Positions 1 to 8,441 of a DNA stretch of 49,068 bases are shown here, piece after piece. Positions within the stretch are counted from its first letter, which is position 1, and every line of letters begins with the position of its first letter. Location: the NCBI GenBank assembly GCA_052388025.1, contig JBQTIP010000057.1, positions 1-49,068 of the forward strand, given 5' to 3'. Under the pieces are notes generated by a model. That model did no database searches, was not told where the DNA came from, and was given only the letters and a program-made list of their open reading frames with translations. Source of the DNA: JBQTIP01 sp052388025. GTDB lineage: Bacteria > Actinomycetota > UBA4738 > HRBIN12. The position numbers and the translations under genes are program-made.

Positions 1-2937
1 TTCAAGACCATGACCGGCCACCTGGTGCCGAGGAAGGCCGGCTGGGACTGTCACGGCCTTCCGGTCGAGCTCGAGGTGGAGAAGGAGATCGGCACGAACA
101 CGAAGCGCGACATCGAGGCGTTCGGGATCGAGGAGTTCAACCGATTGTGCCGGGAGTCCGTCGGGCGCTCGGTCGACGCGTTCGAGAAGCTCACCGAGCG
201 CATCGGGTTCTGGATCGACATCGGCGACGCGTATCGGACGATGGACCCCCAGTACATCGAGAGCGAGTGGTGGTCGCTGAAGCGCCTGCACGAGTTGGGG
301 CTGCTGTTCGAGGCGGACAAGGTCACCCCGTACTGCCCGCGGTGCGGGACGGCCCTGTCGGATCACGAGGTGGCGACGGGGTACGCGCAGGTCGTGGACC
401 CCAGCGTCTTCGTCAGGTTCCGGGTGTTGGACTCGCCCCGGGCCGAGCCGGCCGGGGCCTCGTTCGTCGGGTGGACCACCACGCCGTGGACCCTCATCTC
501 GAACGTCGGGCTGGCCGTGGCGCCGGACGCGGTGTACACCGTCGTGGAACGGGACGGGGAGCGGCTGATCGTGGCCGACGCGCTCAGGGAGGAGGTGCTC
601 CCGGGCGCGGCCGAGGTCGCGAAGCTCGAAGGCTCAGCGCTCGTCGGCACCCGGTACGAGCCCCTGTACGCGAACGTCGACGGGGCACACAGAGTGGTCG
701 CCGCGGACTTCGTCTCACTCGATGACGGCACCGGCGTGGTGCACATGGCCCCGGCGTTCGGCGCCGAGGACTTGGAGGTCGGGCTGCGCGAGGGTTGGCC
801 AACGTTCAAGCCGATCGACGGGGAGGGGCGGTTCACCGACGAGGCGCCCGAGCTCGTCCGGGGCCTGTTCTTCAAGGACGCCGACCCGGTCATCATCGAG
901 GACCTCACGCGTCGGGGCCTGATCGTGCGAGCTGGGACGATCGAGCACACCTACCCGCTCTGCTGGCGGTGCAGCACCCCGCTGATCTACTACGCCCGCA
1001 CGTCCTGGTACGTCCGGACCACAGCGAAGAAGGACCGGCTGCTCGAGATCAACGAGTCGGTCAACTGGTACCCCGACCACATCAAGCACGGTCGCTACGG
1101 CGATTGGCTGGCGAACAACATCGACTGGGCGCTGTCTCGCGAACGGTACTGGGGCACCCCGCTGCCGGTCTGGCGCTGCGGCAACGGCCACGACACGGTG
1201 ATCGGGTCGCTCCCGGAGCTGTCCCGGCTCGCCGGGCGCGACGTGACCGGCATCGACCCGCACCGGCCGACGATCGACGAGGTCACGGTCCCCTGCCCTG
1301 AGTGCGGCGAGGAGGCTCGGCGCGTTCCCGAGGTCATCGACACCTGGTACGACGCCGGCGCCATGCCGTTCGCCCAATGGGCGTACCATCCCGACCTCGG
1401 GCGCGGCCTGAAGGAGTTCGAAGGCCGCTTCCCGGCCGACTTCATCTCCGAGGCCATCGACCAGACGCGAGGCTGGTTCTACACGCTGATGGCCGAGGCC
1501 GTCCTGCAGTTCGACGACACGGCATACAGGAACGTCGTCTGCCTCGGCCTCCTCGTCGACCGCGACGGCCGCAAGATGTCGAAGAGCCTGGGCAACACCA
1601 TCGACCCCTTCGATGTGCTGGACCGGCAGGGCGCCGACGCACTCCGCTGGTTCCTGCTGACGGGCGGCTCGCCGTGGGCGTCTCGACGCGTGTCCATGGA
1701 GGTCCTCGACGAGGTCGTCCGGCAGTTCCTGCTGACGCTCTGGAACATCTACGCGTTCTTCGTCACGTACGCGAACGCGAGCGGCTTCGATCCGTCCGAG
1801 GGTGAGCGGGTGCCGGTGGCCGAGCGGCCGCTGCTCGACCGATGGATCATGTCCCAGCTCGCGCAGACCGTTCGCGAGGCACGCGACGGGCTCGAGGGCT
1901 ACGACGCGACGGGGGCCGGCCGTCGCGTCGAGCGGTTCATCGACGACCTCTCGAACTGGTACGTGAGGCGGGCCCGGCGTCGATTCTGGGATCCGGGCGG
2001 AGGCGGCGGCGCCGACACGCGGACGGCCTTTCGGACGCTCCACGAGTGCCTGGTCACGGTCGCGCAGCTGCTCGCGCCGTTCACGCCGTTCATCGCGGAG
2101 GAGCTCTGGCGGAATCTGACGGCGGGGCGGGGCGGGGCGCCGGAGTCCGTGCACCTGAGCGACTACCCTTCGGCGAACGAGGCGGCGATCGACTCGGAGC
2201 TCGATGCCGCGATGCGGGCGGCGCGCAGCATCGTGTCGCTCGGGCGAACAGTTCGCACGGAGACGAAGATTCGCGTCCGCCAACCGCTGTCGGAGGCGGC
2301 CGTGCATTACTCGGGCGACCATGTCGCGCTTCGGCCGCTGCTCGACCTGGTCGCCGAGGAGCTCAACGTGAAGGAGGTCGTGTTCGCCGAGCAGGTCGAG
2401 CAGCTGGCCGGCTGGCGGGCCAAGCCGAACTTCAAGGTGCTCGGACCAAGGCTGGGCGCGAAGGTGAAGGAGCTGGCGGTCGCGCTGGCGGAAGACGACG
2501 GCTCGGTGGCGGGGGCGCTGGCGCGCGGAGGGACCGTCACCGTAAGGGCCGGAGGCGAGGACCTGCGGCTGGCGCCGGGCGACGTCGACCTGACTCAGGA
2601 GACGAAGGCGGGCTGGGGCGTGGCCTCCGAAGGTGGGCTCACGGTCGCCCTCGACCTCGCGCTCACCCCGGCTCTACGGCTGGAGGGAATCGCCCGCGAG
2701 CTCGTCCGGCTGGTGCAGGACGCGAGGAAGGGGGCCGGGCTCGATGTCGGGGACCGCATCGAGCTGGGGCTCGAGTGCTCAGGCGAGGTCCGGGCGGCGC
2801 TCGACGCGCACCGCGACTACATCGCGAACGAGACCCTGGCGAGGGCGATCGCCGACGGGGCGATCACCGACCCCGCCCACCGGCAGGAGGCCTCGATCGA
2901 CGGCACCGCGGTGACGACCACGCTCCGGCCGGCCTGA
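1..2937 (+). CDS. ileS: Isoleucyl-tRNA synthetase, 5' truncated by window edge
   Basis: Cytoplasmic class I aminoacyl-tRNA synthetase that charges tRNA-Ile. The frame is open from base 1, and the first in-frame ATG (base 10) is internal, so roughly the first 50-60 residues are missing. Counting from that ATG, the HIGH-type motif is HGLP at residues 15-18. The CP1 editing domain is intact, with GWTTTPWT near 153 and GTGVVHMAP near 240. Zinc-type Cys pairs lie at CPRC (about 109) and CWRC (about 318), and KMSKS is at 522-526. A long C-terminal anticodon-binding region follows. Total length fits the ~1040-residue eukaryote-like bacterial IleS type. It converges on divIVA with a 23-bp gap and no evident terminator. 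Placement beside divIVA is common in actinobacteria. The motifs leave little doubt about identity; only the 5' end is unknown. Confidence 0.97.
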   Translation, partial: FKTMTGHLVPRKAGWDCHGLPVELEVEKEIGTNTKRDIEAFGIEEFNRLCRESVGRSVDAFEKLTERIGFWIDIGDAYRTMDPQYIESEWWSLKRLHELGLLFEADKVTPYCPRCGTALSDHEVATGYAQVVDPSVFVRFRVLDSPRAEPAGASFVGWTTTPWTLISNVGLAVAPDAVYTVVERDGERLIVADALREEVLPGAAEVAKLEGSALVGTRYEPLYANVDGAHRVVAADFVSLDDGTGVVHMAPAFGAEDLEVGLREGWPTFKPIDGEGRFTDEAPELVRGLFFKDADPVIIEDLTRRGLIVRAGTIEHTYPLCWRCSTPLIYYARTSWYVRTTAKKDRLLEINESVNWYPDHIKHGRYGDWLANNIDWALSRERYWGTPLPVWRCGNGHDTVIGSLPELSRLAGRDVTGIDPHRPTIDEVTVPCPECGEEARRVPEVIDTWYDAGAMPFAQWAYHPDLGRGLKEFEGRFPADFISEAIDQTRGWFYTLMAEAVLQFDDTAYRNVVCLGLLVDRDGRKMSKSLGNTIDPFDVLDRQGADALRWFLLTGGSPWASRRVSMEVLDEVVRQFLLTLWNIYAFFVTYANASGFDPSEGERVPVAERPLLDRWIMSQLAQTVREARDGLEGYDATGAGRRVERFIDDLSNWYVRRARRRFWDPGGGGGADTRTAFRTLHECLVTVAQLLAPFTPFIAEELWRNLTAGRGGAPESVHLSDYPSANEAAIDSELDAAMRAARSIVSLGRTVRTETKIRVRQPLSEAAVHYSGDHVALRPLLDLVAEELNVKEVVFAEQVEQLAGWRAKPNFKVLGPRLGAKVKELAVALAEDDGSVAGALARGGTVTVRAGGEDLRLAPGDVDLTQETKAGWGVASEGGLTVALDLALTPALRLEGIARELVRLVQDARKGAGLDVGDRIELGLECSGEVRAALDAHRDYIANETLARAIADGAITDPAHRQEASIDGTAVTTTLRPA

Positions 2938-2960
2938 GAGGCCGGGACGGTGGAACGGGC

Positions 2961-3767
2961 TCAGTCCTCGCCCCAGAAGAGCTCGCGCAGGGAGCGCTCG
3001 CCCTCCTCACCCGCGCTCGCGGGCTCGGCAGCGACCGCCTGCTCGGTCCTCTCAGCCGGATCCGCCGGCCGTTCGGGGGCCGGCGTCGGCTCGGGGGCCG
3101 ATGACGTCTCGACGATCATCACCGTGTCCTGATCGGTGGCCTCCCTCTTCGGCTCGTCGAGGATCGAGGTCCAAGGGCGCGGCTGGGGGTCCTGCAGCGA
3201 GGTCGGGGGCGGCGAGGCGGCGGGCTCCGCGACCTGAGGCTCCTCGAATACCGCCTTGCGGGCGGGCGCGGTCGCCCGTGCCTGCTTGGCGATGTCCTTG
3301 ACCGATTCCGCGTGCCCCTGGATCAGGCCCGCGAGGCTCTGGAGGAACTCCCGCTCCTTGGTCAGGAACGCGGAGACGGCCCTGGTGTCGATCGCCGAGA
3401 TGCCGGCGCGCGACCCGCCCAGCATCGCGGCGCGGGTCTCCGCCTCCCGCACGATGGCCTCCGCTTCCTCGCGGGCGCGCGCCAAGGTCTCCTCGGCGCC
3501 CCGGCTCGCGGCGACGGTATCGGTCCCATCGAGGGTCGCCGGAGACGGCACGGCGCCAGATCCGTCGCGCAGCCGCTTGTTCTCCTCGAGCACGGCGGCG
3601 AGCTCCTCGGTCACCTCGTCCAAGAACGCGTCTACGTCGCGCTCGTTGTAGCCGCGGAAGGCGAGCCGGAACTCCTTCTGCTGCACGTCGACCGGCGTGA
3701 GGCGGGCGCCCTCCTCCGGACCGGACTGGAGCCCGGCGTCCTCCTCCTCGTGCTTCTTCTTCCTCAT
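2961..3767 (-). CDS. divIVA: DivIVA-domain protein (Wag31-like polar/septal scaffold)
   Basis: Predicted 268-residue cytoplasmic coiled-coil protein. The N-terminal DivIVA membrane-curvature domain is at about residues 22-60, with the typical PVDVQQKEFRLAFRGYNERD pattern followed by VDAFLDEV and a coiled coil. The middle part (about 120-185) is helical, and the C-terminal third is rich in Pro, Glu and Ala and probably disordered. In actinobacteria this family organises polar growth and septal sites. It is the last gene of the minus-strand dcw cluster, 19 bp after yggT. The ATG is preceded by a G-rich purine tract that can act as ribosome binding site. Family membership is clear; whether it works at poles or septa cannot be read from sequence. 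Confidence 0.93.
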   Translation of the reverse strand: MRKKKHEEEDAGLQSGPEEGARLTPVDVQQKEFRLAFRGYNERDVDAFLDEVTEELAAVLEENKRLRDGSGAVPSPATLDGTDTVAASRGAEETLARAREEAEAIVREAETRAAMLGGSRAGISAIDTRAVSAFLTKEREFLQSLAGLIQGHAESVKDIAKQARATAPARKAVFEEPQVAEPAASPPPTSLQDPQPRPWTSILDEPKREATDQDTVMIVETSSAPEPTPAPERPADPAERTEQAVAAEPASAGEEGERSLRELFWGED

Positions 3768-3786
3768 GGTTCCCCCCCTGCGAAAG

Positions 3787-4080
3787 CTAACAGCCTAACG
3801 CGGTGCGCAGCACCGCGAGGATCACGAACGCCACGATGATCGAAAGGTCGAGCCCGACACCCCCCGCGCGCAGCGGCGGGATGAGGCTCCGAAGGGGCCG
3901 GAGCAGGGGCTCCGTTACGTCGTCAAGGAGATCGAGGATGCTCCGGAAGGGGCCGGAGAGGGGCGGGCGGAACCCGAGCAGGGTGACCCAGGAGAGGATC
4001 ACACGGACGAACAGGATGATCGTGTAGACGGTGATTACGACGCAGGCGAGGCGAAGGAGAGGGCTGGTATCCGCGATCAC
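3787..4080 (-). CDS. yggT: YggT family membrane protein
   Basis: Small integral membrane protein of 97 residues with a hydrophobic helix at about 8-30 and a second one near the C-terminus (about 75-95). Between them is the family's conserved Pro/Arg-rich loop (LSGPFRSILDLLDDVTEPLLRPLRSLIPP). The biochemical role of YggT proteins is unsettled; in Gram-positive genomes they sit between sepF and divIVA, as here, which implies a role near the division machinery. The start is GTG at 4080, 35 bp after sepF. The length matches the family. Confidence 0.93.
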   Translation of the reverse strand: MIADTSPLLRLACVVITVYTIILFVRVILSWVTLLGFRPPLSGPFRSILDLLDDVTEPLLRPLRSLIPPLRAGGVGLDLSIIVAFVILAVLRTALGC

Positions 4081-4115
4081 CGTGGGAGCCTACCGGCCGG
4101 AAGCGACAGACGGCA

Positions 4116-4601
4116 CTAGAACTGGTTGTAGAAACCGCCTCCCGCGATCCGCTCGCGCTCCTCCGCCGACACTTCCATGTTCGCGGGCGTTAAGAGGTAC
4201 ACGCGGTTGGCGACCATCTCGATCTTGCCGTCGAGCCCGTAGACCAGTCCGGAGGCGAAGTCCACGAGCCGCCGCGCGATCGTGTCGTCGGTGGCCTGCA
4301 GGCTCATGATCACCGGGATGCCTTCCTTGAAGCGGTCCGCCACCTCCCGGGCCTCGTTGAAGCGCTTCGGCTCTGACTTGTGGATCGACGACGACGCTGG
4401 TCGCGGTGATGGGATCGTTCGGACGATGCTCTCGTGCTGCGGCTGCTCGACGGACACCTCGCGGATGGGCTGCGGACGCTGGAAGCGCCTGATCTGGGCG
4501 GGCTCGGGCTCCTCGCCGACCTCTTCGAGGTCTTCTACGTAGTCCTCCTCGTCCTCCACGAGCCCGAGGTACGACAGCGTCTTCTTCAGCATCCCTGGCA
4601 T
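4116..4601 (-). CDS. sepF: Cell division protein SepF
   Basis: 161-residue cytosolic protein that tethers and bundles FtsZ at the membrane. Residues 1-12 (MPGMLKKTLSYLG) can form the amphipathic membrane-targeting helix. An acidic variable linker follows to about residue 75, and the DUF552 core (about 78-150) contains the family patterns EAREVADRFKEGIPVIMSL and RRLVDFASGLVYGLDG. A ribosome binding site AGGAGCG directly precedes the ATG. The gene lies 11 bp after yggS and 35 bp before yggT. With no FtsA in the cluster, SepF is the probable membrane anchor of FtsZ, whose conserved C-terminal tail (IPDFLKS) is the known docking peptide. Confidence 0.96.
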   Translation of the reverse strand: MPGMLKKTLSYLGLVEDEEDYVEDLEEVGEEPEPAQIRRFQRPQPIREVSVEQPQHESIVRTIPSPRPASSSIHKSEPKRFNEAREVADRFKEGIPVIMSLQATDDTIARRLVDFASGLVYGLDGKIEMVANRVYLLTPANMEVSAEERERIAGGGFYNQF

Positions 4602-4612
4602 CGCTCCTCCCC

Positions 4613-5308
4613 TTATCTCGCCGGCGCTCGTTCTCCGAACAAGGCCGTCCCGATCCGGACCATCGTAGCGCCTTCCTCGATCGCTACCTCGTAATCCATC
4701 GACATTCCCATCGACAGCTCGGCGGCCCGCGGATGCCTGCCTCGCATGACCTCGCCCATCTCCCGCAGCCGTCGGAAGAACGGCCTGGCGTCCTCGGGGA
4801 CCTCCGGCATCGGCGGCAGCGTCATCAGGCCTGCGATCTCGAGCCCGTCGGTCGCAGCCACCTCGTCGGCAAACGCGTCGACGGCGTCCGGGTCAAGGCC
4901 GGCGCGAGCTCCTCTCGTGAAGTCGACCTCGACCAGCGCCGGCAGCCGGCGTCCTTGCTCGTGCGCGCGGCGGGCCAGTCGCGACACGGCGCGACCCGGA
5001 GTGAGGGTGTGAACCACGTCGGCATTCGCGGCGACATGGTGCGCGGAGTGGCTCTGGAGCGTGCCGACGAAATGCCATGTCGCGACGGGCACGACGGAGC
5101 GCTTCGCGATGAGCTCCTTCACGTAGTTCTCTCCGATGTCCGTCACGCCAGCTTCGTGCACCCACTGAACCGCCTCGAGCGGGACCGTCTTGGCGACCGC
5201 CACAAGCCGCACGCCGGCCGGGTCCCGGCCGGCTCGGTCGCAAGCCCGATCGATCCCGGCCCGGATCCGGGCCAGGTTCTCCAGCACGGCATCGCGGGAG
5301 TCTAGCAT
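4613..5308 (-). CDS. yggS: YggS/PLPBP pyridoxal-phosphate homeostasis protein
   Basis: 231-residue single-domain alanine-racemase-N-like barrel that binds PLP without catalysing a known reaction and buffers cellular PLP. The PLP lysine is K40 in LVAVAKTVP, and the family motifs GENYVKE and MGMSMDYEVAIEEGATMVRIGTALFG-type C-terminus are present. The start is the ATG at 5308; the upstream ribosome site is weak (CTGAAG). It lies 66 bp after pgeF and 11 bp before sepF, the usual actinobacterial order. The name PLPBP (YBL036C family) is equivalent. Confidence 0.95.
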   Translation of the reverse strand: MLDSRDAVLENLARIRAGIDRACDRAGRDPAGVRLVAVAKTVPLEAVQWVHEAGVTDIGENYVKELIAKRSVVPVATWHFVGTLQSHSAHHVAANADVVHTLTPGRAVSRLARRAHEQGRRLPALVEVDFTRGARAGLDPDAVDAFADEVAATDGLEIAGLMTLPPMPEVPEDARPFFRRLREMGEVMRGRHPRAAELSMGMSMDYEVAIEEGATMVRIGTALFGERAPAR

Positions 5309-5374
5309 CTTCAGTTGACAGAAGTGTGCAGAAGTTGATTGTCGTTTGCTTTGCTCACAGCCGCGAGCATACCT

Positions 5375-6160
5375 TCATGGGTCGAGTCGCATGGCCAAGG
5401 CGAGCTGCCGACCGGTCTCGCCGTCCCGGCGGTGCGAGAAGAACCGCCGCCGCTCGCAAGCCGTGCAGAGGCCGGTGTCCTCCACCTTCCGCACGCCGAC
5501 GGCCCGGAGCACGGCCCGGGCCGTCGCGACCAGGTCCAGGTAGAGCCTGCCACTCCGGCGCTCGGTGACCGCGCCGGAATCGTGGGCCGCCGCGACGGCG
5601 AGCGCGACGTCCTCCCCTACCTCGTAGTGGCACGGACCGATGGAGGGGCCGATCGCGACGCGGACGTCCCCCGGATCCTCGAACAGCCTTGCCGCTCCAT
5701 CGATGATCCCGGCCGCCATCCCGCGCCAGCCCGCGTGGACCACCGCCACGAGACCCTGCTTCGAAGAAGCGAGCACGAGCGGCACGCAGTCGGCGCAGGT
5801 GACCGCGAGCGCGATGCGAGGTGTTCGGCTGAACAGCCCGTCCGCTCTCGCGACCGTGTCGCCGGGACCGAGGAATCCGGCCTCGGCCCGCTTGCGGCCG
5901 ACGCGGACGAGCCTGGGCCCGTGAACGAGCCCGGCGACTGCGAACGGCGGCGATCCCAGACCCTCGACCAGCCGTCGCCGGTTGTCGGCTACCGCGCCGG
6001 CGTCGTCGCCGACCGAATACGAGACGTTGAGCGACGAGAACGGCTCGGCGCTCCACCCGCCGGTCCGCTCCGAGAACGCCGCGAGGAACCCGGCGTTCTC
6101 CAGCGGCTTCGACACCAGCACGTAGGCCCGGTTACCGAGGTGCCGCCGTTCGAAGCTCAC
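5375..6160 (-). CDS. pgeF: PgeF/YfiH (LACC1) multi-copper-oxidase-type purine nucleosidase
   Basis: 261-residue DUF152 protein. Characterised relatives combine purine nucleoside phosphorylase, adenosine deaminase and 5-methylthioadenosine phosphorylase activity; others have been called peptidoglycan-editing factor. The zinc ligands are visible: H80 in LVHGPRLV, C125 in TCADCVPLVL and H142 in VVHAGWRG. The N-terminus shows FSERTGG and SSLNVSYSVGDD, both typical. The start is GTG at 6160. The gene follows ftsZ across a 142-bp gap that carries a strong hairpin, and precedes yggS, as in Mycobacterium and Streptomyces. Enzyme activity is inferred from the family. Confidence 0.94.
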   Translation of the reverse strand: MSFERRHLGNRAYVLVSKPLENAGFLAAFSERTGGWSAEPFSSLNVSYSVGDDAGAVADNRRRLVEGLGSPPFAVAGLVHGPRLVRVGRKRAEAGFLGPGDTVARADGLFSRTPRIALAVTCADCVPLVLASSKQGLVAVVHAGWRGMAAGIIDGAARLFEDPGDVRVAIGPSIGPCHYEVGEDVALAVAAAHDSGAVTERRSGRLYLDLVATARAVLRAVGVRKVEDTGLCTACERRRFFSHRRDGETGRQLALAMRLDP

Positions 6161-6204
6161 CGCTCGTCGGTTCCGTGCATCACATCAACCCCCGATAAGG
6201 AGAA

Positions 6205-6270
6205 GGGGGCGGGGAGGTTCGCCAGAGGCGGGGGAAGGACGCCTCTTGACTCGCTTTCCTCCCCGCCCCC
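6205..6270. repeat. 66-bp palindromic hairpin between ftsZ and pgeF
   Basis: Two perfectly complementary 13-base arms (6205-6217, GGGGGCGGGGAGG, and 6258-6270) enclose 40 bases that hold a second perfect 7-bp stem (6224-6230 with 6240-6246). In the direction of ftsZ transcription no run of T follows, so it is not a classical intrinsic terminator, though it could still attenuate or stabilise the ftsZ message. One 14-base piece of the loop (6229-6242) matches 12 of 14 positions of the core of the two 66-bp palindromes inside dnaE2, and overall length is also 66 bp, so it may be a diverged relative of that element. Confidence 0.7.
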
Positions 6271-6302
6271 ACGACCGCCGGGCCGCGCGGGGCGGTCGAG
6301 CC

Positions 6303-7448
6303 TCAGCTCTTCAGGAAGTCCGGGATGTCCAGGTCCTCCTCCGCATCGAACGGCACCGCCTCGGGCGCCGGCTTGAAGATGTCGTCCTCCTCGTCCATCA
6401 GGATCGATGGTATGGGGACGGGCTCACGCTCCTCGGCCGCGCGCGGGCGCTCGGGCCCTTCGAGGAGCCGGGCGATCCGGCTCTCCACGTGCGAGGGCAT
6501 CGCGAGCTTGTCGAACCCCGCCGCGATGACCGTCACGCGGACCTCTTCGCCGAGCGCATCGTCGACGACCGCTCCGAAGATGATGTTCGCGTCCGGATGC
6601 GCGACGCGAGTGATCGTGTCCGCCGCCTTGTTGACCTCGTGGAGCGAGAGGTCCGTGGGCCCGGCGATCGACAGGAGCACGCCCTTCGCCCCTTCGATCG
6701 AGGACTCGAGGAGCGGGGATGAGATGGCCGACCTCGCTGCCTCCTCCGCGCGATTCTCGCCCGCGCCGAGGCCGATGCCCATGAGCGCCGAGCCGGCTCC
6801 GGTCATGACAGCCTTCACATCGGCGAAATCCAGGTTGATGAGCCCCGGCGTGGTGATGAGGGAGGTGATCCCGTCGACCCCCTGGTACAGCACCTGGTCG
6901 GCCATCCGGAAGGCGTCGAGCATCGGGGTGTCGGGCTCGGACACCTGGAGCAGCCGGTCGTTCGGGACCACGATCAGCGTGTCGACGGCCTTCTTCAGCT
7001 CCGTGATACCGAGGTCTGCAGCGGTGGCCCGCTGCCGGCCCTCGAACGCGAATGGACGCGTCACGACTCCGATGGTGAGCGCGCCGAGATCCCGCGCGAT
7101 CTCGGCGATGAGCGGCGCGCCGCCGGTGCCGGTCCCGCCGCCCTCACCGGCGGTGATGAACACCATGTCGGCACCCTTCATGATCTCCTCGATCTCGTCT
7201 CGGTGCTCGTCGACCGCCCGCAGCCCCACCGCCGGGTCGGAGCCCGCCCCGAGCCCTCTGGTGGTCTCGCGCCCGATGTCGAGCTTCACCTCCGCATCCG
7301 ACATCAGGAGCGTCTGCGCGTCCGTATTGACCGCGATGAACTCGACGCCCCGAAGCCCCGCCTCGACCATCCGGTTCACGGCGTTCACGCCGCCACCGCC
7401 GACGCCGACAACCTTGATAACGGCGAGGTAGTTCTGTGGAGTGCTCAT
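6303..7448 (-). CDS. ftsZ: Cell division GTPase FtsZ
   Basis: 381-residue tubulin homologue that polymerises into the Z-ring. The GTP-binding signature GGGTGTG is at residues 103-109, the N-terminal GVGGGGVNAVNRM nucleotide loop near 16-27, and the T7 loop pattern (NLDFADVKAVM) near 200. The variable acidic linker ends in the conserved C-terminal peptide DIPDFLKS, which binds SepF. The ATG at 7448 is preferred because GGAGG stands 8 bases upstream; an in-frame TTG two codons earlier has no such site. Separated from ftsQ by 231 bp containing its own promoter. Confidence 0.98.
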   Translation of the reverse strand: MSTPQNYLAVIKVVGVGGGGVNAVNRMVEAGLRGVEFIAVNTDAQTLLMSDAEVKLDIGRETTRGLGAGSDPAVGLRAVDEHRDEIEEIMKGADMVFITAGEGGGTGTGGAPLIAEIARDLGALTIGVVTRPFAFEGRQRATAADLGITELKKAVDTLIVVPNDRLLQVSEPDTPMLDAFRMADQVLYQGVDGITSLITTPGLINLDFADVKAVMTGAGSALMGIGLGAGENRAEEAARSAISSPLLESSIEGAKGVLLSIAGPTDLSLHEVNKAADTITRVAHPDANIIFGAVVDDALGEEVRVTVIAAGFDKLAMPSHVESRIARLLEGPERPRAAEEREPVPIPSILMDEEDDIFKPAPEAVPFDAEEDLDIPDFLKS

Positions 7449-7576
7449 CCTCAAGACCTCCGCTTCCCGGGGCCCCCCGACGCCCGGTCTACCTGGGGAA
7501 ACGCCGCTTCAACTTCCACCCTCACTGAACCTCAACTTCATCTTTATTGTCATATCCACTTCACGTTAACCGCGTC

Positions 7577-7605
7577 ACGCTACTAGCAAACCGCAGGTCC
7601 GTCAA
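7577..7605 (-). promoter_or_regulatory. Candidate sigma-70-type promoter of ftsZ
   Basis: On the minus strand, -35 TTGACG (7600-7605) and -10 TAGCGT (7577-7582) are separated by exactly 17 bases. The site lies in the 231-bp ftsQ-ftsZ spacer, the only large gap in the cluster, about 130 bases before the ftsZ ATG. The downstream part of the spacer is unusually AT-rich for this genome (around 7530-7575), and a weaker second candidate (TTAACG-N17-TAAAGA) overlaps it. It would let FtsZ be made independently of the upstream wall genes. Confidence 0.6.
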
Positions 7606-7679
7606 GGGTTGATTGGAACCAGATTGCTCGATGCGGTGACAGCCGTATCGAGGGTCCGAGATGCCCGAGACCGGGACGG

Positions 7680-8441
7680 CTAGGTGCCGAAGGTGCCGAA
7701 GGTGCCGAGCCTGGCCGTTGGAGCCGATGGAGCGCGCACGTCCACGGCCACCAGCGGTTGCGGCTGGGTGCGTGCCCACCGCAGCACGGCCCGGAGCGCA
7801 GCCGCCTTCCGCTCGACCTCGGTGGGCGGACCGTAGAGCACTCGGGCCCCTCCCACGAGACGGAGCTCGAGGTCTCCCTCGCTGCCCACCGTCACCTGCT
7901 CCACCTGAGACCGGAGGACCGGCTCCATCGAGGCCATGGCCCGCGCCGCTGCCGCAAGCGCCCCAGGGCTGATCCCGCCGGTCGATGGCGACCCCGGGCC
8001 GACGATCAGCGGTAGGCCGTGGTGGTCGTTCGCCACATCCAAACCGGTCCCGTCCGGAGCGACCAGGACGAACTCCTCCCCCCGGACGACGGCGGCAACC
8101 GGCGCCAGCTCGACGATCTCGATGCGGACGTTCGAAGGCAGCGATCTCTCCACGGACGCTCGCTTCACCCAGGCGCTCTCCTCGAGCAGCATTTCCACCT
8201 CGCCGGTGTTCAGCCAGATGACATTGGTGTCCTCCGACAGACCCGACAGACGGATGATCTCCCGATCGCCGAGGTGCGACCCGCCGGTCACCTCGATCGT
8301 CCGCACGTGGAATGCGGCGGAGTTGGCGACGAGCAGGCCGAGAGCGACCGCCCCGATAACGCTCCCGCCGGCAGCGGCCCATCGCCGCCGCCGGCTCCGC
8401 CCGGTACCGCGGTCAGCGCGGGGCGAGCTCGAAGTTCCCAA
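7680..8441 (-). CDS. ftsQ: Cell division protein FtsQ/DivIB
   Basis: 253-residue bitopic membrane protein of the FtsQLB divisome complex. There is a basic cytoplasmic N-terminus (RSRRRRW), one transmembrane helix at about 24-43, then a POTRA domain (FHVRTIEVTGGSHLGDREII pattern) and the FtsQ beta domain. The start is a TTG at 8441, with GGAGG nine bases upstream, overlapping the end of murB by 29 bp; no ATG or GTG occurs before the transmembrane helix. The C-terminus ends LGTFGTFGT, encoded by a perfect 9-bp tandem repeat running to the stop codon. Confidence 0.92.
   Translation of the reverse strand: MGTSSSPRADRGTGRSRRRRWAAAGGSVIGAVALGLLVANSAAFHVRTIEVTGGSHLGDREIIRLSGLSEDTNVIWLNTGEVEMLLEESAWVKRASVERSLPSNVRIEIVELAPVAAVVRGEEFVLVAPDGTGLDVANDHHGLPLIVGPGSPSTGGISPGALAAAARAMASMEPVLRSQVEQVTVGSEGDLELRLVGGARVLYGPPTEVERKAAALRAVLRWARTQPQPLVAVDVRAPSAPTARLGTFGTFGT
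7682..7708. repeat. Three perfect 9-bp tandem copies at the 3' end of ftsQ
   Basis: AGGTGCCGA occurs three times without a mismatch, the first copy beginning inside the ftsQ stop codon. Because the unit is 9 bp, gain or loss of copies would only add or remove the tripeptide GTF at the FtsQ C-terminus. Confidence 0.9.

Noticed and set aside
715..2322. 535-codon open frame antisense to ileS
   Set aside because: GC-rich codon bias creates long antisense frames. Its composition (Arg, Pro, Ala, Val rich), lack of any family pattern and complete overlap with ileS mark it as a shadow.
5315..5320. Consensus TTGACA on the plus strand between pgeF and yggS
   Set aside because: No -10 at 16-19 bases and no plus-strand gene downstream.
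6205..6270. Intrinsic terminator of ftsZ
   Set aside because: The stem is strong but is not followed by a T run in the ftsZ direction, so only a hairpin/repeat is claimed.
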